From: Heligmosomoides polygyrus polygyrus | Lineage: Eukaryota > Nematoda > Chromadorea > Rhabditida > Heligmosomidae | Assembly: GCA_947396885.1 (NCBI GenBank) | Contig: OX377203.1 | Location: forward strand, 29,019,253 to 29,083,252 | Direction of reading: 5' to 3' | Length of the DNA stretch: 64,000 nt | Notes under the pieces: generated by a model | The model's database searches: none | Told to the model about the DNA's origin: nothing | The model's input: the letters and a program-made list of their open reading frames with translations, nothing else | In this document: positions 1 through 9,503 of the stretch, piece after piece | Layout: each line of letters starts with the position of its first letter | How positions within the stretch are numbered: position 1 is the first letter of the stretch | Translations under genes and position numbers: made by a program

Positions 1-760
1 ACTAGAGGCTAAAAAAGTTAGAACAATTTTTTGCTCAAGGCAAATTTGGTATAACATTCTTTGAAATTTTTTACTTTGCCTGCCCAATAGGTGTAAAAAA
101 TTTTATAAAATTTTTATTTTTAAAGAAAAGTAATAAATTTGTCTTAAAGCACAGCAAAGCAACCATATAGCGCATTAAAAGATCGTCGAGTCGTGCACTC
201 AAAAAGTTCACCGCAACTTTTATTTGATTGATAGTGTAAACGCCACTTACATGAACCATCAAAGTGGGGATATGTCATTTTTTTACAGCTACTTTGTTGC
301 ATAGTTAACATCTGTCAAACTCCATGCAAACAGAATTTCTGCTATCAATCGAATGAAAGTCGCGACGTCTTGGATGACGGCCCGGCGCCATCTCTTTTTT
401 GGCTCTAAAAAATGGCAGCCTTCCTGCACTTTAAAACAAGCTGAAACCATTATTTTTCCTCAAAAATAAAAATCTTATAAAATTTGAAGAAACAATGTGT
501 TCACTTATTGGGTAGATGAATTGAAACTTCAAAGAGAGTTATACTAAAACTTTCCTGGAACGAAAAATTATTCTATCCGTTAAACTAAAATTTCCCTTGA
601 AGGGAAAATTATTCTGACCATTTTGGAGAGTCTCCATTGTAATGTTGAAGGAGCTCATTCCAGTTTTGAAGAGCTTGATTTCAGGAGGCTTAGGCCAGTT
701 TGGAAGAGTGTCCAATATGATTTGAAAGTGTCTCAGCTCTGCAACCAAACACATGGAGCG
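1..760 (-). mobile_element. Family A TIR element, copy 1 (cut by window edge)
   Basis: This stretch aligns by eye over nearly its whole length with 32330-33030: both share the openings GTTAGAACAATTTTTTGCTC / GTTAGAATAATTTTTTGTTC, the CATCAAAGTG block, a CACTCAAAAAG block and a right end of diverged ~21 bp units (TTTGGAAGAGTGTCCAATAT and similar). The left terminus lies outside the window. The minus strand around 240-440 retains a broken form of the Cys/His peptide seen in copies 5 and 6, interrupted by stops and frame changes. It is a non-autonomous DNA element remnant; superfamily assignment is inference. Confidence 0.6.
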
Positions 761-1253
761 GTAACGGTAACGTAGGGTAGGCTAGTAAGCACTCAAAGGA
801 TTTTTTGTGTGTCTGGTAGCTTTTGAATGTTTTCTGCAAAAATACTTCACGAAATAGGCACACAGCCAGAGGGGTCGCGTGACACGGAGCTGGCCTTCGG
901 CGAAGATGTTTGTCTCCGTGTTAACGTTTCCAAAACAACACCGGCCTTCTCAACCGTAAACTACGCATTGGCCCTGATAGCATTCTGTTTGTTGGCAGAG
1001 CAAAACAACACCCGCTGACCTTCACCCTACTCGACTAGAACTCGAAAACCAGCGAAGCTGTTTATTCTCCAGTTAGGAGCGTGCAAATCTGACTTCCTTG
1101 TAATCATGACGGCTTGTAGAGAAGGTAATACCGCTGCCGCCAAACGGCCCAACCACTCCTGCGTTGTGCATTTCCCGCTTGTTCGATCTGGGGTACATCA
1201 TAAGCAAATGTGAATGATAAAGTCTGAGTTTTCCAAAGCCTTTTGTGTGTAAA
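761..1253. other. No recognisable feature
   Basis: Only short chance reading frames are present. I see no splice-flanked coding stretch, repeat end or RNA motif. Confidence 0.4.
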
Positions 1254-1545
1254 GGGCGCGTGGTAGCGCAGCCGGAGCAGCCAGCTGTAGCGCTCACTCC
1301 GATTCACGGTCCATGGTTCGCATTTTTCGCCCAGGCCAATCTAGCCCTCCATCGTTCCGAGATAGATAAGCTGGCTCCAGACTTGCCTGGGAAGGGCAAC
1401 ACTTTGGCTGGTCCATCGGGTGGTCACCGCGAGTCATTCCTAGTCGAAATACGCATTCATATTGCCTCCATAACACACCGTAGAAATGGAATATGGGGCG
1501 CATACCGCTAAGGGATTGACTAACGCCGACGTTTCTCTTTTTTAT
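1254..1545 (+). mobile_element. SINE-1 copy (tRNA-derived SINE), diverged
   Basis: The head GGGCGCGTGGTAGCGCAGCC contains a pol III A-box-like stretch (TAGCGCAGCCGG). It is followed by a degraded B-box region (GGTTCGCATTTTTCGCCC), a CCAGACTTGCCTGGGAAGG block, a ..CGCATTCATATTGCCTCC block and a TTTTTTATC tail, in the same order as the better copies at 13377 and 28784. Many substitutions mark it as an old copy. The mariner at 1554 is inserted in or directly beside its tail. No target-site duplication is visible. Confidence 0.75.
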
Positions 1546-1553
1546 CGTTATTA

Positions 1554-2816
1554 TTAGGTTGGAAAAAAAGTCTTTTCATTTTTTTCAAAGATTTATTACT
1601 TCACAACTACAAGGTCAAATTAACTGAGATAAACTCCATTTTGTTCCACTACACTTCTCCAAAGACTGGGTAATTTTCCAATTCTTCTCGCTTAAAAGAC
1701 TGCAGTTCTGGAGTCGAACCATTGCTGAATCCAATTTTTGACGTCTTCATCCTCTTCAAAATATTTCTTTCCAATTTCTTGCTTGAGAGCACGGAAGAAA
1801 TGGCATTCGGTAAGGGCGAGTTCAGGGCTATACGGTGGATGTGACATACCTCCCAGCAAAGCTCCTTTATTGTTTTTCTTGTGAGTCTTGCAACATGTGG
1901 CTTTGCATCGTCATGCAGGATCATCACCTTTGACGTCTCCGGCCTGTTTTCTTGGAGAGTTGCGACGACTTTGTGGAGTTGGCCGCAGTATGTGACAGCA
2001 GTAAGTGTCTCTCCACTTCTGAGAGTTTGCCGATAAATCACTCCTCTGATATCCACCAAACACTCAAGAGAATCTTCCGTTCGTGAACATTGGGCTTGAG
2101 ATCAGACTTAGGGCTCTCTCCCTTTTGTACCCATTGCCTTTTCCTCGGATGTTGGCACACAGAACCCAGGACTCTTCGCCTGTCACAATCCGCGGAAGAA
2201 ACGATTTTCTTCCTTATCTGGACAGAAGAGAAGCAGCGATGGAGAGCCGTCGACCTTTCTGAGTGTCTGACAGGGCATGTGGAATCCAAGCTCCAAATTT
2301 CCATGAAAGCCAAGATTCTTCAGATGGATTCCCACTATCCTATGAGACACTTCGAGCTTCTCTGCCAGTTGACGTGTCGTCTGCCTACTATCGGTACGAA
2401 GAAGATGGAGTAGTTTAGTGCCGTCCAATTCAGTTGGCCTTCCTGACCTTGCTTTGTCCTCGAGTGAATAATCACCCTTTGAAAACCTTTCGAACCATTC
2501 ATAACAGGTGCGATGAGTAATAGATTCCAGGCCACATGTAATTGGTTAATTTGGTCGACTGCCTGAAGTGCTGTGGATTCTTTAATGAATTCATGAAGAA
2601 TGCCGTGCTGAAAACGGCCATGAGGTAGATCTGGCATTGAGTTCGGAAGATTGGATGGATAACGAATTACAAGAAGAGTCTTAACCTGTGTCCGCGTGCG
2701 AACGGTAGACAAGTGTGATAGGATTACGAAATCAGCAATCAACGTTGACTAGTGCGTTTACAAGGGGAAGGGTAAAAAAAATTTCGAAGTGTGAAGAGAC
2801 TTTTTTTCCAACCTAA
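1554..2816 (-). mobile_element. Mariner element (TTAGGTTGG ends), inactive
   Basis: The element begins TTAGGTTGGAAAAAAAGTC and ends in the inverted form TTTTTTTCCAACCTAA, and is flanked by TA at 1552-1553 and 2817-2818, as expected for mariner target-site duplication. Its length of 1263 bp is normal for a full mariner. The termini resemble those of the group containing Hsmar1 and the hookworm bandit element (from general knowledge). It is the same family as 30937-32191 and lies in the opposite orientation. The transposase inside is broken, so it is a dead copy. Confidence 0.9.
1649..2600 (-). pseudogene. Mariner transposase pseudogene
   Basis: Read on the minus strand, the order is an N-terminal region, a helix-turn-helix-like stretch (TRQLAEKLEVSHRIVGIHL, about 2300-2400), then the catalytic half with ILHDDAKPHVARLT (second catalytic Asp, near 1900) and a third-residue motif reading YSPELALTECHFF after a frame change near 1845. 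In an active mariner the last motif should contain a D where this copy has E. Comparison with the copy at 31.9 kb shows a one-base loss at the GGAGGTATG site that shifts the frame. Several other shifts separate the domains. The protein would cut and paste the element at TA sites if intact. Confidence 0.85.
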
Positions 2817-2818
2817 TA

Positions 2819-4402
2819 TTTTGCAATGGATGACACTGAAAGAAGAACTTGATGAAGATTGGCATTCTCAGACAGGTCTGGTAGCATTCACCGGTCCCAA
2901 AGAAGCTAAGGAATTGGTTGGACTTTGGGGAGATAAACGTAAATCTGCAGACTACGAGTATGACATGCTATATATTGAATTCTTAAGTGTATAGCGTTTT
3001 TTTCAATCAAGTCACTTTGAAGCTTTAAAATAATTTATATCCGATAACGCTTAAAATATGTATGTGGAGGGCAAAACTGTCTCTTTGGTCATTTTCGGTA
3101 GAGTTTCAGCCTTCGTTTCAATAGAGTGTGTAGGATTTTTTTTTCAATTTGTGCAATTGAAAGCATGAGATCCCTATTGAATAAGATCCCGCGAATCACA
3201 CTACTGTGTTTTTATTTGCTCCTAGCAGTCCTTACAACGAATCCTACGCAATTGTACATACGAAAGGCGCACTAAATGAGAGCCCTTGGTACGCTTTCGA
3301 TTACCTGAAAAACCTAGTCGGCAAAGCTTTGGAGTCTGAGTCAAGACAAGAGCAAAGTCTGTTTTATTTCATGATTATCCCATAATTAATTATACTGCTC
3401 CCACCGGAACTTTTCATTCAGGAAGGGAAAGTTCTGACTGCCGTCCGACTTCATTTGTAAGCAAACGTTGAAATTTCTTGATTTTTCTCGTTTATGAAGC
3501 TCTAATTTAACTGTGGGTATCACCGTTCGATGTTGCCAGGCCAGTATTTCTCGACGACCACTATGCGATGTCATTTAGCGCCTTCCTAATCGATTTCCTA
3601 TTATCTAATCGTCTTACAATTTTTCCATAAATTGAAGATTAGAGGAATTCAGATCTTTCAGTCTCAAAATGTGAGCCAGATTTCGTCTTTCATGTGAACG
3701 TCACATGTTGGAGAGCAATCTAGAGCAGAGACCCGACATAGCCTTCCTAGGGACAGTGTATGCAGTGCAATTTAAAGATCGAGATTCTTTGAAAATCAGC
3801 TGCTTCCAGTGTGGCGAAAATGAACCTGCAATTCGCTTTCCATAGTGCGGATAGAGCCTCTCCCAGGCAGCTGAATACCATACTGGTATTAGAAGGAAAA
3901 ATCACAATCCGTTCGAAAAGGTTGAATTTGATGTCAATACCTTCCTTGCACCCGCACAGCAGGTGTCGCTCAGGTCGTCGATAACCTTCTCTTTTCATGA
4001 CGATAATGTCCATCCCTTTCAAAAACAAGTTACTCCTCTTAGATGTGCCACAATTCATCAGGCATCAAAAGCATTCTAAATCTTGAGACCTTCCGCAATG
4101 ATTTCATGCTGTTCTGTTAGCCTTGATTTGCGATGCGCCGTGAATTCTACTTCCATGTGGTGCCTTCGAAATCATTTCATTGCACACGCTTAGCTTACAC
4201 AACAACCTACGAGGGAGAATCGGTGAAAGGAGTATGTGCACTCTATCGTTTCAGGTCAAACGTGAAACGAATTTGTCTACCAAGAAGTCGTAAAAGGCTC
4301 AGGGAATAGAAATGAATACGAATTGAACCTAGTATATGCGCGTCAGATCGATGTCTCCTGCGAATTCCGCCACATTGCTATGTATTTAGTTCTTGTCCAG
4401 GG
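2819..4402. other. No recognisable feature
   Basis: Short scattered reading frames only (for example 3747-4058 on the minus strand, which I do not recognise). No repeat termini or convincing exons were seen. Confidence 0.4.
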
Positions 4403-4912
4403 TCACAGAAGACCTCGCTCGTTTTCTGTTGTTAGGCTTTGATACGTATGCATTGTGCACGAACATGAGCTATAGGAGAAATATGATCCCCCTTCACCTT
4501 GTTTAGCAGCTCCGACACATGCATCAACAGGGGACCCGTTCTCTGTTTTCGCCAGCACGTACCAAATTGTGCTTGTTTTATGCAACGCAGCAAACCTCAA
4601 CCATCTAAAATCCTGTGCAAAATCAAATGCATCTCTCCGAATTCGACTCGTACTGTTTGGAAGGCCTGTCAATTCACAAACGCTGTTCTCACGGCCAACT
4701 CCTGGCCTTCCCAGAGCTTCGCTGACATTCATGGCCTGCCGTGTTTGCACAGCTGAGAAAACTTCCCCGGAATCCTCCACGTGAACAGCTGTGTGGGAAA
4801 ACGGTGTCGTCGTGTGATGCGAGCCAAACAGGCGAACTGCGTATCCAAGATGATAAATTGATGGACACACGCCCGGTTCGAAATGGAGACGGCTATTTAC
4901 CGCCGGCACCAC
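4403..4912 (-). other. Unassigned 169-codon open frame
   Basis: This is one of the longest uninterrupted frames in the window that is not obviously a transposon gene. The translation contains a run AFDFAQDFRWLRFAALHKTS and no motif I recognise. Two shorter plus-strand frames are open over the same DNA, which weakens the case. It could be a decayed exon or retroelement piece, or chance in a region of even base composition. Confidence 0.15.
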
Positions 4913-5104
4913 TCAGGTCATCTCGTGCCTGCTTTCTCGGCAAACAGAATGCCTCTGTTAACTCCAGTGCCTTTTATTAGGAGCGGCTCACTCACAACTT
5001 AACTTTTTCAGTTCACCGATGACCTTTTCCTTCGAGTGGCACACACGCCCAGCATAGGTCCTCTTTTGCATTTATCAGCTTTAAAAAATCATGCTTTATT
5101 TTGT

Positions 5105-5220
5105 TACAGGATGTCGTGTTGTGATCAAAACTATTGCGCCAGGCGGGACTCGAACCCGCATCTTACGTTTTCCGGGCAGCGATGTTCGCCTTACACCACC
5201 AACACCGTTTTGAACGCACG
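5105..5220 (-). mobile_element. SINE-2 copy (tRNA-like element)
   Basis: On the minus strand it reads TGGTGTAAGGCGAACATC (A-box-like, D-arm region) and GGTTCGAGTCCCGCC (a perfect B box), followed by GGCGCAATAGTTTTGATC and ..CATCCTGTAACAA. The seven bases before the A box can pair, with several G-U pairs, with the seven after the T-arm, so a tRNA-like fold is possible. The same tail follows the tRNA-like part in the other copies, so I read it as a tRNA-derived repeat and not a functional tRNA gene. Confidence 0.55.
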
Positions 5221-5242
5221 CAACATCTGCGATATCCTCCAA

Positions 5243-5403
5243 GGGCCGGATTCATCAACGACTTACGTAGCTTTAACGTAGAATTGTAAGCTTATCAAGC
5301 GGTATGGTGAGCGATAAGTCGCGTTAAAAGCTCAGATAACGCGGCTTATCGCTCACCGTATCGCTTGATAAGCTCACAATTCTCCGTTAAACTTACCTAA
5401 GTC
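5243..5403. mobile_element. Fold-back MITE FB1
   Basis: The left end reads GGGCCGGATTCATCAACGAC and the right end carries the inverted TTCTCCGTTAAACTTAC. The inner arms CTTATCAAGCGGTATGGTGA and its near-complement TCACCGTATCGCTTGATAAG form a long hairpin. It shares its end motifs with FB2 (21450), FB3 (49484) and FB4 (52392), and its inner arms with FB3 only. It is non-coding. Confidence 0.7.
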
Positions 5404-5407
5404 TATA

Positions 5408-5526
5408 TGTTGTTACAGGATGTTTTGTTTTGAGCGATGTTCGCCTTACACTGCCCGGAAAGCAGAAGATGTGGGTTCGAGTCCCGCCTGGAGCAAGAGT
5501 TTTGATCGCAACAAAATATCCTCTAA
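5408..5526 (+). mobile_element. SINE-2 copy, rearranged
   Basis: The B-box half (GTGGGTTCGAGTCCCGCCTG, then AAGAGTTTTGATCGCAACAA and a TATCC tail) is in plus orientation. The A-box half, however, appears as its reverse complement (GCGATGTTCGCCTTACAC). The copy is therefore a chimera or partial inversion, abutting FB1 on the left and the large fold-back element on the right. Confidence 0.5.
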
Positions 5527-5533
5527 CAACACA

Positions 5534-5896
5534 TAGCCTCTCTACCGGCCGCTCCAGGCTTCAGCAAATGTGTTCAAGCATTGTTACTAGTAAGGTCTTC
5601 AGCTTAACCGGTTCCATGCTGATATCAGCGGCCGGCCCATCCCCGTATCACGGATGGGTGCTGACAGACCTCGAGGATATCGCGGATGTTACGTGCGGTC
5701 AAACAGCGCCGGTGTGTAAGGCGAACATTGTTACCTAAGTCGTTGAAGAATTCAGCCCCAGGTCTGTCAGCGCCCACCCGTGATACGGGATGGGTCGATC
5801 GCTGATATCAGCTTGGAGCCGGTTAAGCTGAAGACCTTACTAGAAACAATGTTTTAACACATTCGCTTAAGCCTGGAGCGGCTAGTAGAGAAGCTA
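5534..5896. mobile_element. Large fold-back element, ~130 bp arms
   Basis: The left arm (from TAGCCTCTCTACCGGCCGCT) and the right arm (ending AGCGGCTAGTAGAGAAGCTA) are imperfect inverted copies of about 130 bp. They share blocks such as GGTCTTCAGCTTAACCGG, GCTGATATCAG and CCATCCCGTATCACGG-like sequence. The ~90 bp spacer contains GTGTGTAAGGCGAACATTGT, a piece of the SINE-2 A-box half. A third partial copy of the terminal block (CCGCTCCAGGCTTAAGCAAA) lies at 5970-6004. Confidence 0.7.
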
Positions 5897-5899
5897 TAT

Positions 5900-5972
5900 G
5901 TTGTTACAGGATGCTTTGTTGTGAACAAAACTCTTGCGCCAGGCGGGATTCGAACCCGCATCTTCTGCCAGC
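5900..5972 (-). mobile_element. SINE-2 fragment
   Basis: It reads TGTTGTTACAGGATGCTTTG, then CTTGCGCCAGGCGGGATTCG and AACCCGCATCTTCTGCC: the minus-strand B-box half and tail of SINE-2. The A-box half is missing and replaced by fold-back terminal sequence. Confidence 0.5.
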
Positions 5973-6079
5973 CGCTCCAGGCTTAAGCAAATGTGTTAAA
6001 ACATGCTTTATTTTATTAATGCGTTGGCAGCTCTGTCAGATCTAAAAATGCCTAGAGCGTCTTTACCGAAGATCCTACT

Positions 6080-6650
6080 TTGGCACTTTTGACACCAAAC
6101 CGAACATTTTCCAAAGCAAAGTAGATGTATCTCAAGTTAAACTAAACACGCTATGTTTTCGACAAAAACTGCGCCGCTGATTCCAAAACTAATTACGCCA
6201 AAAGCTTCATACACTTTTCGAATTCTTACAAATTTCTTACTATTTTGTCTACGAGAATGGTACTCGCCAAATACGCCATCATGTTGCTCTGGTTGGTGGT
6301 GTAGACGCTGTTTTCATTCCAACCACACTTTGGAGAATTGCGTGTTTCCTTCAATTGTTGCTGCTACACCGTTGACTACTGTGTAAGTACGAGACCCTAA
6401 TAAAAATCGCGAACTACTGAGTGACTGAGTGACCTCTTCTTAAAGCGGTTCCCAAAACGATGAAATTTAAAAAATCGAATTTTTGCCCTCCTGCCCATAA
6501 AAGAAAATTTAGAAAACAGCATGCTGCTATAAGAATAAGAATTATATGAATACCGCATATGCACCTTCTTATGAAGGTGTGTAGGTAGGCGTCCAACATT
6601 TTTTTCAATGAAATTCAAGGTCTTTCAATTCTTAAGTTTCTTTCGACCTT
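6080..6650. mobile_element. Possible degenerate family A copy
   Basis: A block resembling the family A sub-terminal repeats (GACACCAAACCGAACATTTT) is followed about 270 bp later by GTTGCTGCTACACCGTTGAC and AATAAAAATCGCGA, similar to the core of the better copies. The similarity is patchy and the termini are not resolved. Confidence 0.25.
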
Positions 6651-6659
6651 TCATTTTGA

Positions 6660-8090
6660 CTTAGAAGGCACAATTTTGACTCAATATTTTACCTCAATAA
6701 GCCATTCCATCGACCAACACGCTTTCACTCCCCCCCCCCACCCCTTCCCATACATGGTATTTTTAAAAGTAGAATTAGAATTCATGGAGCGTTCTATAAG
6801 GCTTAATAAACACCAACCTGCACTCTCTTTTACCCAACACAATCTGCTATACATCTTTATTTATTTCTTTCCCGTACGCCATAGAGATGTGTCGTAATTT
6901 TGCGCGAAGTGGTAGACATAACGTCATAAGCCAGAAGAAGACACAACTTGTGTCATTATCCTAACGGCGTAACAACGTCCCCTCAACTATGAGAATTTAA
7001 AAAAGGAGATGGTACACGTTGTGACTAAACAGGGGCGAGCTAGAATTACGGCAAGCAACAGCACAAAACGTCGCTAGAATGAAGCAGCCTAGAGGGCTTC
7101 AGCCGATTACCGCCGTTTAAAGGATGTTGCCGGAAGCACGGGTTCAGTGATGGAAACGAATTAATGGCACTGTAATGAAAGGAAAGTGTACTCATAGGTA
7201 GGCAAAGTGAATGTAATTGACAAATTGAATGGAAGTACGAGTAGGAAATGTGGGGAAAATCTGCAAAAGCGAATGTTAAGAAGAGCAATTATTTCAAAAG
7301 TCTTCTGTCATGAAATGTACTTAAAGGCGATTTGAAAGCCGTAGAGTTTCATAACAACGCTGTCATTCTTTAGCATTGGTCAGAGAACGAACCAAGCCGC
7401 TTACTACACACATCCGAAAAAAAATAATTCTACTCAACACTGATAATTTGCATATGAAAGTTCCACTTTCTCCAGCCTCTCTTGAAATATCAGAGTCTTT
7501 CCAACCTTTCAAATGTCTATTTGAATGCAATCAAGCCATGTAGCCTCTCGTTAGAACAATGAGTTGAACATCTGACGACGAGTCCAACTATCAACGGGTT
7601 TGTGGTGCAAAGTGATGCCTGCAGTCCTTTCACCCCAAGGACAGAAAACTCAGTATTAATGTGTGCTAAGTCTATTTTCTCTTTGAAGGACTATGACCAT
7701 GGGAACTCCTATGGCTCTCCTACACTGAAGGCTTTTCAAACTGAGTTTCCTCAAACGCGTAGAATAGTCAGGCAGTTCCAAAGATCCTGATCATTTAGAC
7801 GTCTTCCAAAAAGCTATTTTTGTGAATGTTTTTTGAAGCTTTAAAGGCGGAGAATATCCTTCCTAGCGCAGGAATTTCATGTAGGCAAATATTTCAGTTG
7901 AGGGATAAACGTCTTGAACAAACGAACAAGTATAAAATGATCTGACTCAGTATTTTTTCGAATAATGGAAAACCGCTGTGTATATGATATGTCCAGAAAA
8001 TTTCAGAAACAATTTAATTTTAGGATCGACCAGGATGGCTTTAGTAACCTTTATTCCTTAGTAACCGCACAGTCTTTAGAACTCACCCCA
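6660..8090. other. No recognisable feature
   Basis: A short poly-C run lies at 6730-6739. No exon, repeat family or RNA motif was recognised in the rest. Confidence 0.4.
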
Positions 8091-8091
8091 G

Positions 8092-8330
8092 CTACAGCGC
8101 AAAATTTAGTACTTCCTTTACCAGAATGAAAAGTCGGCATTTATCCATGTTGACAAGCAGGTCTAGTCGAAACGCGGATTCGTGCAATTTCTTCAAGCAC
8201 TGTTCGGGAGCATCATACATTTTATCAGAAATCCCGCTCTTATGGACTCCATCGATTCTTATTTCATCTACGTACGCTTGGATTCCCATACCTTGTGAAA
8301 TAGAGAATCATAGGTAGTCCGATTAGGTAT
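8092..8330 (-). pseudogene. Gypsy-like reverse transcriptase fragment
   Basis: The minus-strand frame reads ISQGMGIQAYVDEIRIDGV, then further on CLKKLHESAFRLDLLVNMDK and CRLF. The order matches the palm region of LTR-retrotransposon RT: a Y-V/L-D-D-I strand followed by a helix with L..L.E.G.RL....KC.F. Here the active-site pair is D-E in place of D-D. There is no recognisable RNase H, integrase or LTR nearby, so only a scrap remains. The match rests on motif order alone and could be coincidental. Confidence 0.4.
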
Positions 8331-9429
8331 GATAAGAAAGGTACATGACGGTGCCATCACGAGCAACGCCACTGGCACAGGAATGCCTCGTGCAGTTGCT
8401 TCAGTTGCGGGATTGTCTCTGAAGTGGCCCCATCGAGAGAAATTTCAGTGGGGATCCCCAGCGCCGTGTCCGTTCTCCCCGTGCGCTCCAACTCGTCGGG
8501 CGATCATTCGGGAGAAGGGCGCCGCCATAAGTTGAAGGACGTCGTGCGTTTTGATTTATGGAGCGCAGACATCGGAGACGCACGTGTCGGAACGCGGAGA
8601 TTATCGGCGATCACTCTCAACACGTCTCACGGCATACGATGACAGCAGTCGTATGGGAGATGAATGCTTCTATTATTGAATTTTTTGAATTGCTCACCAT
8701 AATTCAGACTTGCTATGTAATGCGCGGCACTCGTGGTAGAGATCATAAATTCACATTTTTCCGTGAAAGACAGTGAAGAGGACAGGTGAGGTGGCTGCAG
8801 CTCCCCAAGTGTTCCGCCGGTTCTACGCATTTTTCCGCTCGCCCTGTTATCAGCGGCTCGCTGGCTGAACCCCCGCTCTGGAAACGGCTGTTTCCCACGT
8901 GTGCTGCTGAGGTGGAGAATTCCACTCGATCAATAGCGATTCTGATGAAAACAAGTTGTTTACTCGATCAGAGCGCTTGGAGAGCGCCATATGGCGACGA
9001 TCATTCGCTCTCGCGGGACCCGAACCCACGGCCTCTCCCACGCCTGGAATAATAAAGTCGCCCAGTGAGCAACTGTCGACTCGATCTCCTAGTGCCCTTC
9101 CGTCCACACTCTTACTGTATCAGTTCCTGTAATTTCACATTAAATTTCGGCTTCAAAAGATCAAATAAGGCAGCTGCTGCTTTCCAGCTTCGAAACAAGA
9201 TATTTCTAGAATTATATCGTAGCCTTCGGCATTTCATTTACTGGACATACTGGACGGTGAGCAACTGATTTTTTTATCGATGTCTTTACCAATCCTGTCT
9301 TTAGAACTAGGGCCCTATGATATCCGGGATCATCTTCCAGAAAGCTTCAACAACGCGGACAAAGAAAAACGAGATCTAGTGTTAGCGAACAAAACAATCA
9401 ACAAACACACGGACAATAAGACTGATGTG
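8331..9429. other. Unassigned, locally GC-rich; one isolated B-box
   Basis: 8400-8640 and 8780-9100 are GC-rich with frames open on both strands, none recognisable. On the minus strand near 9010-9035 GTGGGTTCGGGTCCCGCGAG is a good pol III B box. An acceptor-stem partner and A box are not convincing, so I do not call a tRNA gene. Confidence 0.3.
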
Positions 9430-9503
9430 TTCCGCATGTGTTCTCCTCCGCGCCAGTGGAAGGAATTTCCGCATGTGTTCTCCTCCGCGCCAGTGGAAGG
9501 AAT
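9430..9503. repeat. 37 bp perfect tandem duplication
   Basis: The unit starting TTCCGCATGTGTTCTCCTCC occurs twice in a row with no mismatch (9430-9466 and 9467-9503). The length is not a multiple of three, so it would shift any frame crossing it. Perfect identity implies a recent event. Confidence 0.9.

Noticed and set aside
4403..4912. 169-codon gene on the minus strand
   Set aside because: No motif, and other frames are open over the same DNA; kept only as an unassigned open frame.
9000..9035. tRNA gene on the minus strand
   Set aside because: Only the B box and T-arm are convincing; there is no matching A box or acceptor partner.
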